DNA from: a virus
IMG/VR virus record: IMGVR_UViG_3300027736_002674
Coordinates: 1-27,328 of that record
Direction: 5' to 3' (one strand)
DNA: 27,328 nucleotides
The first letter of the stretch is position 1; every line of letters begins with the position of its first letter. The notes under the pieces were generated by a model. That model ran no database searches, was not told the origin of the DNA, and saw nothing but the letters and a program-made list of their open reading frames with translations. Below are positions 4,393 through 12,526 of the stretch, one piece after another. The position numbers and the translations under genes are program-made.

Positions 4393-4770
4393 TTATGTGG
4401 TCTTTAGGTATTTCAAAAATCGTTTCAAATCTCCATACAACGCATACATGGTGGCTTCTTGAGTGCCATACAGTATTATTTGAGGCTGTTTTTTTGCCAA
4501 CATTTTTTTGCCCATCATGATAAAATAAGGGCAGGTAAGTTTGTTGTTCAACAATATCAACTGGGCTGGCCCTATTGCAAAATCAGTATCAAATGACCAA
4601 GATTCTATTTCCAACTGGGTCATGACGCTGTAGCCTTCCCAACTCAATCGCAACCCGCTGTCTTCACGAATGTCTTGCCACCATTCTTTTATGGCTGTGT
4701 CTTCAGTTGGCCGATCATCATCGGGCAGCAGTTTCAGCAGTTGCTGAGTGTAATAGAGTTTATGTGGCAT
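4393..4770 (-). CDS. conserved phage hypothetical protein (125 aa)
   Basis: The start MPHKLYYTQQLLKLLPDDDR overlaps the upstream gene by 11 bases. The block AIKEWWQDIREDSGLRLSWE, then GYSVMTQLEIESWSFDTDFA, is compact and looks like a conserved globular domain I recall among marine T4-like phage hypotheticals. The C terminus is basic. No catalytic motif stands out; function unknown. It is the last gene before the tRNA promoter. Confidence 0.72.
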   Translation of the reverse strand: MPHKLYYTQQLLKLLPDDDRPTEDTAIKEWWQDIREDSGLRLSWEGYSVMTQLEIESWSFDTDFAIGPAQLILLNNKLTCPYFIMMGKKMLAKKQPQIILYGTQEATMYALYGDLKRFLKYLKTT

Positions 4771-5056
4771 CGGGGTATACTTGTGACCCCTGAGTTAGCA
4801 ACACCACTGTGAACTTGTCAGTCTTGAATTGAGTGTTCAGCTTGCGGGACAGATTTTTAGCATGGCCCGGATTTGAAAAACTTACCTTTTTGTACTTGGG
4901 TCCTGGGTACTGTGTGAGCATATGGCTGGTTTTGAGATTGATGGGTTTGGCATCGTAAAATACTGCCCACACTCCTTCGCTGGCCAAAACTTGTTCTGTT
5001 TTGTAAGTTACTTTGTTGGTGTGTTCAATCAACACCTGTGGACGTGGCCTGCTCAT
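4760..5056 (-). CDS. conserved phage hypothetical protein (98 aa)
   Basis: It starts MSRPRPQVLIEHTNKVTYKT, with an alternative GTG five codons earlier. Blocks such as VWAVFYDAKPINLK and PGPKYKKVSFSNPGHAKNLS look conserved and resemble a small marine T4-like phage hypothetical protein from memory. The many Lys residues and the PGPKYKK segment would suit nucleic-acid contact, but this is only a guess. It precedes the 125-residue gene in the same operon. Confidence 0.7.
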   Translation of the reverse strand: MSRPRPQVLIEHTNKVTYKTEQVLASEGVWAVFYDAKPINLKTSHMLTQYPGPKYKKVSFSNPGHAKNLSRKLNTQFKTDKFTVVLLTQGSQVYPDAT

Positions 5057-5076
5057 AGCATTATTTATCACATAAT

Positions 5077-5289
5077 CTATGTAGATTTAAAACTTCCACC
5101 ATCAAGTTCTATTGAAACAGTTTCGTTTTTACCAGCAGCAGGCGCTCGCATGGCGTCTAAAGTCAGCAGCAGTTTGGTTATGTCTGCATGTAGATCTTTG
5201 GCATCTCTCATGGTCATGACAAAATCACGTTGATTGCGTGATTCATGTGCTTTGATACTGTCTACAAAACGATTTATGTGCAGGCTCAT
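5077..5289 (-). CDS. small conserved phage protein (70 aa)
   Basis: A mainly helical 70-residue protein: MSLHINRFVDSIKAHESRNQ followed by DFVMTMRDAKDLHADITKLL. The start overlaps the stop of the glycosylase-like gene (ATGA). I recall similar small proteins in marine T4-like phages, but no function. The C terminus (SIELDGGSFKST) could be a short strand and tail. Confidence 0.7.
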   Translation of the reverse strand: MSLHINRFVDSIKAHESRNQRDFVMTMRDAKDLHADITKLLLTLDAMRAPAAGKNETVSIELDGGSFKST

Positions 5290-5711
5290 ACAAATACCTC
5301 TTCATCTAGATAACGGATCAATTCTTTGTCCATGGGTTGCACCTGATAGTTGCGCTTGAAAAAGATCTCGTATGAGTCTGATCCATACTTGCCGATACCA
5401 TACAGTTTGGTAGCATCTTCTCCATCCCAATTAACATAATCATCAGTCATCCTGCGTATGCGATTCTCTTTGACCGTGCTCATGCCCAGGCTCCAGATAA
5501 CGTTCTTTACTTGTTCGGGGGTGCTGAACAATAGACTACCGGGTGTGGGCCAGTGGTGCATGAACAAGGGATACACAGTCTTCACGGGGCGGCGGCCCGT
5601 TTGATTCAGCATGATCACTGCTACCATGTGTCTCCACTTTTCTATGTAAGGCACATCTTCCGAGCCCAGTTGTTGCTGCACCATGAGATCGTCACGTAGT
5701 GGAGCAATCAT
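5286..5711 (-). CDS. HhH-GPD DNA glycosylase, MBD4-like (141 aa)
   Basis: The protein has the core of the HhH-GPD superfamily. WRHMVAVIMLNQTGRRPV (about 26-43) matches the first helices of MBD4/EndoIII-type enzymes. LYGIGKYGSDSYEIF (about 103-117) is the helix-hairpin-helix. PMDKELIRYL supplies an Asp (residue 128) where MBD4 has its catalytic Asp. No iron-sulfur Cys cluster follows, again like MBD4. Such enzymes remove T or U opposite G. The start at 5711 overlaps the MazG stop (ATGA); an upstream in-frame start lies inside MazG and is less likely. The N-terminal methyl-CpG domain of MBD4 is absent. Confidence 0.78.
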   Translation of the reverse strand: MIAPLRDDLMVQQQLGSEDVPYIEKWRHMVAVIMLNQTGRRPVKTVYPLFMHHWPTPGSLLFSTPEQVKNVIWSLGMSTVKENRIRRMTDDYVNWDGEDATKLYGIGKYGSDSYEIFFKRNYQVQPMDKELIRYLDEEVFV

Positions 5712-6064
5712 GGTCTGTTCAAGAATTGTTCTAGTTTGGGCGGTGTCCAACCTTCGGGTTTGAGCACCTTGCCATCTTCACGTTTGAGAACCTTGCCGCT
5801 GGCCTGATCAATCTTGGCAAAGTTACTACGCATGACTTCGATCCAGGCACCTTCGCCATCGGCACCCATGCTGTGGATGGCACCAATTGTGACAACTAGT
5901 ATGTCAATCAAGGCATCCAGTGTGTCCACGTCAGTGTCAGCGTCTTGCAGTTCTTGAAATTCTTCCCCAATCAATCCAATATACATGTCAAATTGAGTTT
6001 GATCACCAGTGACGCTTTGGTCACAGGCCTGCATAAATTTCTCTTGATCTCTAAAAAGATTCAT
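5708..6064 (-). CDS. MazG-like nucleotide pyrophosphohydrolase (118 aa)
   Basis: The all-alpha NTP pyrophosphatase core is visible: IGEEFQEL (about 32-39, the ExxE helix) and DTLDALIDILVVTIGA (about 47-62, the second acidic helix). The family hydrolyses (d)NTPs to NMPs plus pyrophosphate; phage members are thought to adjust nucleotide or alarmone pools. The start MNLFRDQEKF at 6064 has AAGGAG seven bases upstream. It overlaps the methyltransferase stop upstream (ATGA) and the glycosylase start downstream. A C-terminal extension (GKVLKPEGWTPPKLEQF) resembles that of other phage MazG-like proteins. Confidence 0.82.
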   Translation of the reverse strand: MNLFRDQEKFMQACDQSVTGDQTQFDMYIGLIGEEFQELQDADTDVDTLDALIDILVVTIGAIHSMGADGEGAWIEVMRSNFAKIDQASGKVLKREDGKVLKPEGWTPPKLEQFLNRP

Positions 6065-6687
6065 TGATTTCTCCTTATTTCCCAAAGTGCTACCCAACCG
6101 TTAGACTTTGGAAAAAAACTGGTTTCTAATTTATGGGTCATAATACAGTCGTAGCCCATGTTTGACAGTGATTGATTAATAATAAAGAATGGTGTTTTTA
6201 AATTAAATCCGCAGTGTTTCCAAGATTGGCGGATTTGTCTTGACCCCCCAACATTAACACTCTCCGGCAAATACGCCAATGGATGCTCAGCAGACACGCA
6301 ATCGAGCATTAGATATTTTGGAACGTTACAATTTACAAGTAATTCTAAGAGATGCAATGCGCTATGGTGGTGGTATAACACACCAAAACAAATCACAACA
6401 TCAAACTGATCAACATCTGTCCTGAGCCAAACATCGTCGACAACAACTTTATTCACTCCGGGTATTTGTGTTAAAATAGAGCGGCATGATGGATTTCCTT
6501 CAATGCATTCTAAGTAAAGAGGTGCATGTTTTGCAATTAACCTAGTATGATGACCAAAATATGGACCTATTTCTAGAACTCTAGCACCATTACACACGGT
6601 AAAGTAGTTTCTATCTATAAAATCGTCATAAGCACTTTTGTCCCCAGTGACCGTTTTTACGTTTTCCTTAAAGTCGTACGGATGCAT
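6061..6687 (-). CDS. class I SAM-dependent methyltransferase (208 aa)
   Basis: The SAM-binding motif I RVLEIGPYFGHHTRLI, a motif II acidic end (YLECIEGNPSC), and FDVVICFGVLYHHHSALHLLELL (motif IV to V region) mark a class I methyltransferase of the small-molecule or glycan type. No substrate domain is recognised. The gene is visibly more AT-rich than its neighbours, which suggests separate origin. It overlaps both neighbours, so it is well integrated in the operon. The start at 6687 lies inside the 3' end of the preceding gene. Confidence 0.8.
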   Translation of the reverse strand: MHPYDFKENVKTVTGDKSAYDDFIDRNYFTVCNGARVLEIGPYFGHHTRLIAKHAPLYLECIEGNPSCRSILTQIPGVNKVVVDDVWLRTDVDQFDVVICFGVLYHHHSALHLLELLVNCNVPKYLMLDCVSAEHPLAYLPESVNVGGSRQIRQSWKHCGFNLKTPFFIINQSLSNMGYDCIMTHKLETSFFPKSNGWVALWEIRRNQ

Positions 6688-7114
6688 TATTAGCTTGTTC
6701 TTTGTTGTGATACGGGCCTTGATAGCTGTATCGTTGTAGTGTGATCAGTTTGGGATTCTGTACCATCTTCCAGGCTCGATGCTTTTTGACATAGTACCAT
6801 CCGGCAGCAAACCAGCTTTTGCTGTGTTCTTCTTGAGTGAACAGCGGCAGTCGATGTTGTATGTCCCACATGGCATTGAACACTTTTTGTCCGGTGTCAT
6901 AGCCATACACTTGATTTTCTGGATTGGGCCGGATTTCAACAGCCGGCACAAACTCAATATCTCGATCCAGCATCTTGATGGTCTTGTATTTTTTTACTGT
7001 GTTGCTGATCTTCACAGTGTAGCCATCGTCCTGTGCTTCAATTTGCCCAACCTTGCGGTTGTCTTTTTTCAGTATCCAATAGCGGTCAGCTATTACTGGC
7101 ATTGCTAATATCAT
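6668..7114 (-). CDS. conserved phage hypothetical protein (148 aa)
   Basis: The start MILAMPVIADRYWILKKDNR is at 7114, chosen because GGAG lies six bases upstream; ATG at 7102 is an alternative. Blocks such as YGYDTGQKVFNAMWDIQHRL and AAGWYYVKKHRAWKMVQNPK look well conserved and I recall similar proteins in marine T4-like phages. The gene overlaps RNase H by 29 bases. Basic, Trp/Tyr-rich; function unknown. Confidence 0.72.
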   Translation of the reverse strand: MILAMPVIADRYWILKKDNRKVGQIEAQDDGYTVKISNTVKKYKTIKMLDRDIEFVPAVEIRPNPENQVYGYDTGQKVFNAMWDIQHRLPLFTQEEHSKSWFAAGWYYVKKHRAWKMVQNPKLITLQRYSYQGPYHNKEQANNASVRL

Positions 7115-8108
7115 CTAGTTCTCCTGTGTATGTTTTGTTCAACCAGCGGCCAATGCTGTCTGCAGATTCGCTGAGTTTGACCAAATCGTATTTGCCGCAA
7201 AATCGCAAGAAGTGTGTGCCCACCTGGCCCACATCCTTGTGACTGATCTGTTCATGTATGGCTGTGTCTACCAACAGTTTGATCTCATCAGGTTGAGCAG
7301 TAAGATCGATCAAGGTGCGATTGCGTTCGTAATCGTCTAGCACACGATGTTCAGCACCTTCGTGGTCGGTCCAACGCTGCAACATGAGATTGTTCCAACT
7401 GTAGCCTTTTTTCTCTCGGTCGGCAAAGGCTTCACGGAGACCAACTTTATTCTTTGTGCCTTTTTCACGAACTCCTGGATATGCGCTGAACACATTGTCT
7501 GAGCTGTCGCCACGCATACACTTCTCAAACAGCAGCCAAGCTGGATCTGGAATGGTCTTTGGCTGTTTGGTTTTTTTATCTTTGACAGCATTGCCTTTGG
7601 CATCGAATATGCCTTCCAGCGTGATCAGTTCGTCTGTGATGCCATTGAACTGCTGAACATTGGGCGCGATCAGTTGCACAAAATCAGTGTCCGAACTAAC
7701 CACTATGTGTTCGTCCTGAGGGTGCAATGCAATCCATCGTGCAATCACATCATCTGCTTCGGCCTGGGCATGACGTATTACACTGCAATTGGTCTTGTTG
7801 CTCAGATATTGTGTCAGCTCATCATAGGTTTCCCAAAACAGCTTGTCTTCTTCGGCTTCGGTTTCAGTCATCTTGCCACGTGCCACAGCACGATTGGCCT
7901 TGTATGGCCGGTAATGGTCTTTGCGCCAGCTGCGACCTTCTAGTGCAAATACCACATGATCAGCATCAAATCTGCGAGCCACTTTGTTTGCTGCCATCAG
8001 TGTCACATGCAATGCAAACCCCAGTTTGGTCCAGGCGTCTGATGCACGGTGAGCACTGTGCCGTGCTCGGAAAAACATGTTGGCAGTGTCAATCAGTAGG
8101 TATTTCAT
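7086..8108 (-). CDS. rnh: T4-type RNase H, 5'-3' flap exonuclease (340 aa)
   Basis: The FEN/T4 RNase H signature Asp motifs are in order: LLIDTANMFFRARH (Asp7), AQAEADDVIARW, VVSSDTDFVQL and MRGDSSDNVFSAYPGVREKG. The last is the H3TH region that ends in the helix-hairpin-helix. T4 RNase H removes RNA primers from lagging-strand fragments; its length (305) is similar. The start MKYLLIDTAN at 8108 overlaps the preceding stop by 20 bases; a longer frame to 8183 would add residues from inside that gene. It is the clearest T4-like replication gene in the window. Confidence 0.88.
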   Translation of the reverse strand: MKYLLIDTANMFFRARHSAHRASDAWTKLGFALHVTLMAANKVARRFDADHVVFALEGRSWRKDHYRPYKANRAVARGKMTETEAEEDKLFWETYDELTQYLSNKTNCSVIRHAQAEADDVIARWIALHPQDEHIVVSSDTDFVQLIAPNVQQFNGITDELITLEGIFDAKGNAVKDKKTKQPKTIPDPAWLLFEKCMRGDSSDNVFSAYPGVREKGTKNKVGLREAFADREKKGYSWNNLMLQRWTDHEGAEHRVLDDYERNRTLIDLTAQPDEIKLLVDTAIHEQISHKDVGQVGTHFLRFCGKYDLVKLSESADSIGRWLNKTYTGELDDISNASNS

Positions 8109-8820
8109 CAAGGTCCAATAGTTGGTGCTGTTTGATGTATTGTAACAGATATTTGCCCCAAAAGCAATGGGCTTGTTTGCCAAAATGATAAGATTTCGGA
8201 TTTACATAGTCAAATCCGTTGTTTTTGAGCACATGATCGTAGCTTGATTGGGTACAGTATGGATCTAAATAACAGTGGTTCCAAACTTTGGGGTCTTGAG
8301 CCAAATCACTGAATGTGCTGTTGCCATTGAAGAACAGATGCTTTACACCTTTTCTGGAGAGATATTGATGCAATTTCCATGCCAGGTCATGGCCGGCTCT
8401 GGTGCAAGCATCATAGTCTATGTCAATGATATATTGACGATATCGTTGTTCCAGTTCGCCTGGCACATGATCCGCACCCGATGCATTCACCTGGTACCAT
8501 ACGCCATCATGAAACCATTCTTCTCTTTCCCAGGTGCTCCATTGTATCAGCATGAATGTGTCTGCCAGTAAATCAGGATTGGACTGCACCCACTCAACAG
8601 TGGTTCGGTAAATTCGAGCATTACTACCGCCAGCTTGGCTTTGATTGATTCGCTCGCAGCCTAGTAACCGAGCCAGTTCAGCACCAAAACTTACCGCTTC
8701 GTTGTCAGGATGTGGATGCCGACCTTGGCCCCAAAAGCGACCATCATCCTCAGCCCAGCCATACGATACTTCAGCTTCGGCGCCAGCTGCATGGCTATCG
8801 CCATTGATGTACAATATCAT
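8089..8820 (-). CDS. SGNH-hydrolase-like phage protein (243 aa)
   Basis: The N terminus LYINGDSHAAGAEAE carries the GDSH block of SGNH folds (Ser9). A Gly/Asn block (NQSQAGGSNARIYRTTVEW) and a C-terminal His region (YHFGKQAHCFWGKYLLQYI) follow in the right order. It is larger than the SGNH protein at 1753-2160 and of a different subgroup. The substrate is unknown. It overlaps the cytidylyltransferase stop (ATGA) and runs into RNase H. It could act on cell-surface sugars or on small molecules. Confidence 0.72.
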   Translation of the reverse strand: MILYINGDSHAAGAEAEVSYGWAEDDGRFWGQGRHPHPDNEAVSFGAELARLLGCERINQSQAGGSNARIYRTTVEWVQSNPDLLADTFMLIQWSTWEREEWFHDGVWYQVNASGADHVPGELEQRYRQYIIDIDYDACTRAGHDLAWKLHQYLSRKGVKHLFFNGNSTFSDLAQDPKVWNHCYLDPYCTQSSYDHVLKNNGFDYVNPKSYHFGKQAHCFWGKYLLQYIKQHQLLDLDEIPTD

Positions 8821-9293
8821 TTTTGTGCAAGTACCTTGTGACTCTCGGCTGCTGCCACACGTCGGCGCAGGTTTGAACTGCTGAATGAATGATCGCGGCC
8901 ATTGAATACCAGTTCAATACCTCGCATGGTGCCTTCGTCTCGCCCAGTGAAATCTAGGCCTTGATATTCCACGCCCAAAATACGCACATCCACTGGCAAG
9001 ATCAACAACAGATCCACAAGATCCTCTTCAGTCTGATACACCACAACTTCATCCACATAGCGACAAGCAGCCAATTGTATCTGGCGTTCCACTATGCTCT
9101 GCACTGGTGGATTCTTTTCTGTAGGTCGATCAATTGTGGGGTCAGTTTGTAGTCCACATATCAAATAGTCACAGTGGTTCTTGGCTTCCGATAGCATGGC
9201 AATGTGGCCTGCATGCAGCATATCAAATGTGCTAAAGGTAATGCCGATACGTTTGCCATCTACCTTGAGTTGTTTGATGTGATTGAAGATCAT
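8817..9293 (-). CDS. cytidylyltransferase, TagD/RfaE-like (158 aa)
   Basis: The nucleotidyltransferase signature is clear: GITFSTFDMLHAGHIAML with HAGH (27-30), GLQTDPTIDR, IVERQIQLAACRYVDEVVVY, and HSFSSSNLRRRV (the SSS-LR block near the C terminus). Family members join CTP (or ATP) to glycerol-3-phosphate, sugar phosphates or related molecules. Length and motifs best fit glycerol-3-phosphate cytidylyltransferase-like proteins. It belongs with the epimerase, aminotransferase and glycosyltransferases elsewhere in the window. It overlaps both neighbours by four bases. Confidence 0.83.
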   Translation of the reverse strand: MIFNHIKQLKVDGKRIGITFSTFDMLHAGHIAMLSEAKNHCDYLICGLQTDPTIDRPTEKNPPVQSIVERQIQLAACRYVDEVVVYQTEEDLVDLLLILPVDVRILGVEYQGLDFTGRDEGTMRGIELVFNGRDHSFSSSNLRRRVAAAESHKVLAQK

Positions 9294-9700
9294 GATATCT
9301 CGCTGCGGCCATCGCCGATGTTTCTTGACTGTACATACACTCCAGAATTCTTGATAGCTTGTTCTTGTTCCCAGGTCTCCATGACCACATGCCTACATAC
9401 GTTTTGGAACCAACGGTCCACTATGTCTGAATCAGCATCATCTTTCTTGATCATGTAGCCCGCTTTGACCAGGCGCGCCACAAAGATCTCATTCCAGTCT
9501 AGTTCGAACGCACCTTGATGCAAGTTGTTGGGATCCACATCCATACGCAACACAGCCACATATGGCTCGTTGGCTTCGGTAGCCAGTTGTTTAGCAGACT
9601 TGGGTTCTTCTTTAGGCACTCGAACTCGGGGTGCAGCTGGTGCTACTTTTGGTTCTGGTACCGGTGTCGCTTTCTTTCGAAAAATATCAAATAATCCCAT
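9290..9700 (-). CDS. conserved phage hypothetical protein (136 aa)
   Basis: The N terminus MGLFDIFRKKATPVPEPKVA is followed by a Pro/Lys-rich linker and a conserved domain: EPYVAVLRMDVDPNNLHQGA, FELDWNEIFVARLVKAGYMI, DIVDRWFQNVCRHVVMETWE. I recall this arrangement from T4-like cyanophage hypotheticals. An amphipathic N terminus might contact membrane or a partner protein. Function unknown. Confidence 0.75.
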   Translation of the reverse strand: MGLFDIFRKKATPVPEPKVAPAAPRVRVPKEEPKSAKQLATEANEPYVAVLRMDVDPNNLHQGAFELDWNEIFVARLVKAGYMIKKDDADSDIVDRWFQNVCRHVVMETWEQEQAIKNSGVYVQSRNIGDGRSEIS

Positions 9701-9701
9701 A

Positions 9702-10175
9702 TCAATCCTCTTTTGTTTCCATCCAAGTATGGTCGCCCATGTACTTTACCTGTGCCACATACTCATAATCTTCTGGCGCTGTGCTACTCCAACCATTTGG
9801 TCCAGTGGGCACCAGTAACATTTTTTCTCGTCTTTTCTCCCAGACCAACCAATAACATCTACCCATCACCAGTTTGAATTGAAACTCTGCTCCGTGTACA
9901 GCATCTGTTATTTCTAATCTGCGTTTGATCTGCCGTGCCTGGTCTTCTAACACATGCACCAGGGCCATTATGCGATCATACTCTTGTTGAGCATACATCC
10001 TGGCATGATTGATCATGAGATCCTTCTGCTCGGTGACAGGGATCAAATCAAACTTGGGCCCACTGCTTTCGGTAGCATAAGGTGTCACATTCCTATTTAA
10101 AAAAGGAACAAGCGATCCTGTACTGGTGCTGTCGTAGCTGGCGCGTCCTTTGACAAGATTTGATTTGTCAGTCAC
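9702..10175 (-). CDS. DUF2452 family protein (157 aa)
   Basis: Blocks ARMYAQQEYDRIMALVHVLE, DQARQIKRRLEITDAVHGAE and FQFKLVMGRCYWLVWEKR, with a C-terminal EDYEYVAQVKYMGDHTW, match the DUF2452 (C1orf50-like) family as I know it. Its function is unknown; members occur in phages, bacteria and animals. I place the start at GTG 10175, five bases after the QueE stop. An ATG at 10241 would read back through the end of queE. No strong ribosome site is seen. Confidence 0.75.
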   Translation of the reverse strand: MTDKSNLVKGRASYDSTSTGSLVPFLNRNVTPYATESSGPKFDLIPVTEQKDLMINHARMYAQQEYDRIMALVHVLEDQARQIKRRLEITDAVHGAEFQFKLVMGRCYWLVWEKRREKMLLVPTGPNGWSSTAPEDYEYVAQVKYMGDHTWMETKED

Positions 10176-10179
10176 TCTG

Positions 10180-11043
10180 TCAGGTGCCCCATTCGTTTTT
10201 AAACAACGGAACCTGCAATCGATCACTGTATCGTAATCCATGTTTCATTGCCAACAGTGCTACATTACGATTGTTCATTGCATAAACACTTTCTACCCCG
10301 CCCACTGGCATTAGATAAACGTGTCCTGAGAATCCAGCACTACGATATTCAACAATGGCACGTTCGGCATCCACAAAGTCTTGTTCTGTGGCAATAACAA
10401 ACTTCAAATATGCTGTGCCATATTCTTCATACTCGTATACAAGTTTGGGTTTGATAGCATCCGACCACGGCTCTCCGCTGCATGGTAATTTGGCACTCAC
10501 ACTAAATGTAACGTCTCTCCAAAAGTCAATATCATCATGATATTTCCATGTATGCAGGTATTGTTTGAATTCAGTTGTTAGTTTCTGAGTGCCATTTGTC
10601 TCAAAGGTAATTTCTTTAAGACCTTTCATCTTGGGATGATCCAACAAGTCCGGATATTGTTTCTGCCATCCCAGCAATGGTTCGCCTCCGGTGATAACCA
10701 AATGCTCATCGCGCCACTCACCATGCGGAAGTATTTCCATAATGCGATCCACAATCGCATCTGTAGTCAGCATTGGGCTGTAGTCTTTAAAACGTGGATC
10801 CCAACTAGCATAGCTATCACAGCCTGTGCTTACTAGTGGCAAATCCTTATATGCTCCAAAAGGCATTTGTGCATCTTGTATGGCAATTGCCTCAACTTCT
10901 GTGCTTAGTTCACCACGTGGCATGCCAAAGCCTGCACATTTGAAGTTGCAACCAAATGTGCGTAAGAACACACTGGGCACACCCATGTATTTGCCTTCAC
11001 CTTGTATGCTGTAGAATAGTTCTGCTATTTTAATTTTGCTCAT
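10180..11043 (-). CDS. queE: QueE-like 7-carboxy-7-deazaguanine synthase (287 aa)
   Basis: The QueE start FYSIQGEGKYMGVPSVFLRT and the radical SAM region are clear. QueE converts 6-carboxytetrahydropterin to 7-carboxy-7-deazaguanine. The cluster motif is stretched: Cys32, Cys36, then 38 residues before Cys75 in GCDSYASW, which matches the CDTxYSW part that normally follows at once (CxxxCxxC). Further motifs are VITGGEPLLGWQ and EITFETNGTQKL. At 287 residues it is longer than the usual 210-240. It works with FolE and QueD of this window. The start overlaps the upstream stop (ATGA). Confidence 0.87.
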   Translation of the reverse strand: MSKIKIAELFYSIQGEGKYMGVPSVFLRTFGCNFKCAGFGMPRGELSTEVEAIAIQDAQMPFGAYKDLPLVSTGCDSYASWDPRFKDYSPMLTTDAIVDRIMEILPHGEWRDEHLVITGGEPLLGWQKQYPDLLDHPKMKGLKEITFETNGTQKLTTEFKQYLHTWKYHDDIDFWRDVTFSVSAKLPCSGEPWSDAIKPKLVYEYEEYGTAYLKFVIATEQDFVDAERAIVEYRSAGFSGHVYLMPVGGVESVYAMNNRNVALLAMKHGLRYSDRLQVPLFKNEWGT

Positions 11044-11747
11044 AATCTTGTTACCTTGGTCATTCCTGAGTAGTTTGGATCTTTATTTAGATTGATACTG
11101 ACTTTGTGCATTTTAACACGAGTTTCAGATTTTGTCACCCATCCTGGTAACACTGCATCTAAGTAGGCCAAATGCTCTTCAGGACTAGGATGCGGATCCG
11201 GTCCGGGTTTGGGCCAGTTGTTTTCGAAAACTGTTTTATCGTATCCGGGTAAAATGCAATCTAGCACATTGCTATAAAGTCGCATGACATCACGATATTG
11301 GCTTACATCATCGTCGTCATTGGGTCTTGCCATGAGTTCAACCATGCTCAAAAATTTCCAGTCAACTCCAGGGCGTGATTCTAACAATGTTTTGACAGCC
11401 TTGATGTATGCTAGATCTCGAATTAAAAATCCTCGCTCATCAATGTGTGAACGAATGTATTCGGGATGATATACTGTTTTGGCAAAGTATGCGTTTCCCG
11501 GAGTATGCCAACGATTGTCTATGTATCTATCTTCACGATCTATACTGGTCCAACACACAACCACAGTGTCGCCTGGACCAAATGTATTGCGTTGATCGCA
11601 TTCCATTACTGAATTGAATATGTAGTGATTACCGCCACCGGCCTGCCCCCAATTCTGTGTGTGATCAAACTCAGGCTCTAAACAATCCACCCACGTTGGC
11701 CAACGATAGTTGGTAAAACTGCAACCAAATGCAAACAGCCGTCTCAT
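11040..11747 (-). CDS. SGNH-like protein (235 aa)
   Basis: The N terminus LFAFGCSFTNYRWPTWVDCL carries the catalytic Ser block in the GCSFT form. It is followed by a Gly/Asn block NWGQAGGGNHYIFNSVME, VVVCWTSIDRED, and a C-terminal Asp/His segment (GPDPHPSPEEHLAYLDAV). This order fits SGNH-type hydrolases found next to glycan genes in phages. It is the third such protein in the window, not close in sequence to the other two. It overlaps queE and the methyltransferase by four bases each. Confidence 0.7.
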   Translation of the reverse strand: MRRLFAFGCSFTNYRWPTWVDCLEPEFDHTQNWGQAGGGNHYIFNSVMECDQRNTFGPGDTVVVCWTSIDREDRYIDNRWHTPGNAYFAKTVYHPEYIRSHIDERGFLIRDLAYIKAVKTLLESRPGVDWKFLSMVELMARPNDDDDVSQYRDVMRLYSNVLDCILPGYDKTVFENNWPKPGPDPHPSPEEHLAYLDAVLPGWVTKSETRVKMHKVSINLNKDPNYSGMTKVTRL

Positions 11748-12526
11748 GTTTTCCGAGCTTTGACCAAGAGGTGCCAGCCAAGATATTCTTTGATGGCATC
11801 TCGCATGTCAGCTGGCATGGCTTCAAACCAAGGTTCCAATTCATATCTACCTTGTTTGTAGGCCGGCACATCGTACATGAAACAATGTGCCTGACGCAGA
11901 CGCTCAATATGAAATTGGTCACCCAGCAATGCATACACTTCTTCGTTGGTGTAGGCCTTGGCATATGGGCAACCATTTTGTGCTTCAAATTGATCCAGGC
12001 CTTTGCGTATCATGCTGTACTTCCAGCTGTTCTTGGCATACACCAAAAATCTAAATTCGCCTTGGGGCATTAGAGCATCATATGCATTTTGTATCATGTG
12101 ATCAATACGTGGAAAGTGATGCATGACTCCGCAACTGTAAACCAAATCAAACTGGCCCAAGTCTTGGTATACTGCTGCATCACTAGCATCGCCGCACACA
12201 AAGTTTCCATCTAGCCCTTCAACTTTGAATCGCTGTCGAGCCAGCTCTATGGTTTGTGGGCTGATGTCAATAGCAGTGTAATCTGCACCGTATCGGGCAA
12301 ATTCAGCAGCATCTGTTCCTATGCCACAGCCAATCTCTAACACACGTTTGCCTTGCCAAAGATGAAAGCTGGCAAATTCTCTTATGTGTGATTCCACACG
12401 ATATCTGCGTTCCGACACCTGCTGATAAAATTCCAATGTTCCTACTTCGCTGGTGCCATGTAAAATATTACAAGGTTGATTGTCCCAGTAGCGTATGATA
12501 CGTTGTTCGAGTGTTCGATCATTCAT
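11744..12526 (-). CDS. class I SAM-dependent methyltransferase (260 aa)
   Basis: The SAM motifs are textbook: RVLEIGCGIGTDAAEFARYG (motif I), YTAIDISPQTIELARQRF (motif II), NFVCGDASD (motif III) and FDLVYSCGVMHHFPRID (motif IV). This is the Methyltransf_11/25 type acting on small molecules, lipids or sugars. The C-terminal part (YKQGRYELEPWFEAMPADMR) is probably substrate-specific. It sits between an SGNH-like gene and a glycosyltransferase, so a glycan substrate is likely but not shown. Confidence 0.85.
   Translation of the reverse strand: MNDRTLEQRIIRYWDNQPCNILHGTSEVGTLEFYQQVSERRYRVESHIREFASFHLWQGKRVLEIGCGIGTDAAEFARYGADYTAIDISPQTIELARQRFKVEGLDGNFVCGDASDAAVYQDLGQFDLVYSCGVMHHFPRIDHMIQNAYDALMPQGEFRFLVYAKNSWKYSMIRKGLDQFEAQNGCPYAKAYTNEEVYALLGDQFHIERLRQAHCFMYDVPAYKQGRYELEPWFEAMPADMRDAIKEYLGWHLLVKARKT

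Noticed and set aside
5056-5075. GATAAATA, similar to a T4 late promoter (TATAAATA)
   Set aside because: It lies a few bases from the gene start and is expected by chance in AT-rich gaps; no supporting copies at other late genes.
7727-8188. Plus-strand open frame of 153 codons
   Set aside because: It lies opposite the RNase H gene; its sequence is low-quality (rich in Cys, His, Ser) and fits no family.
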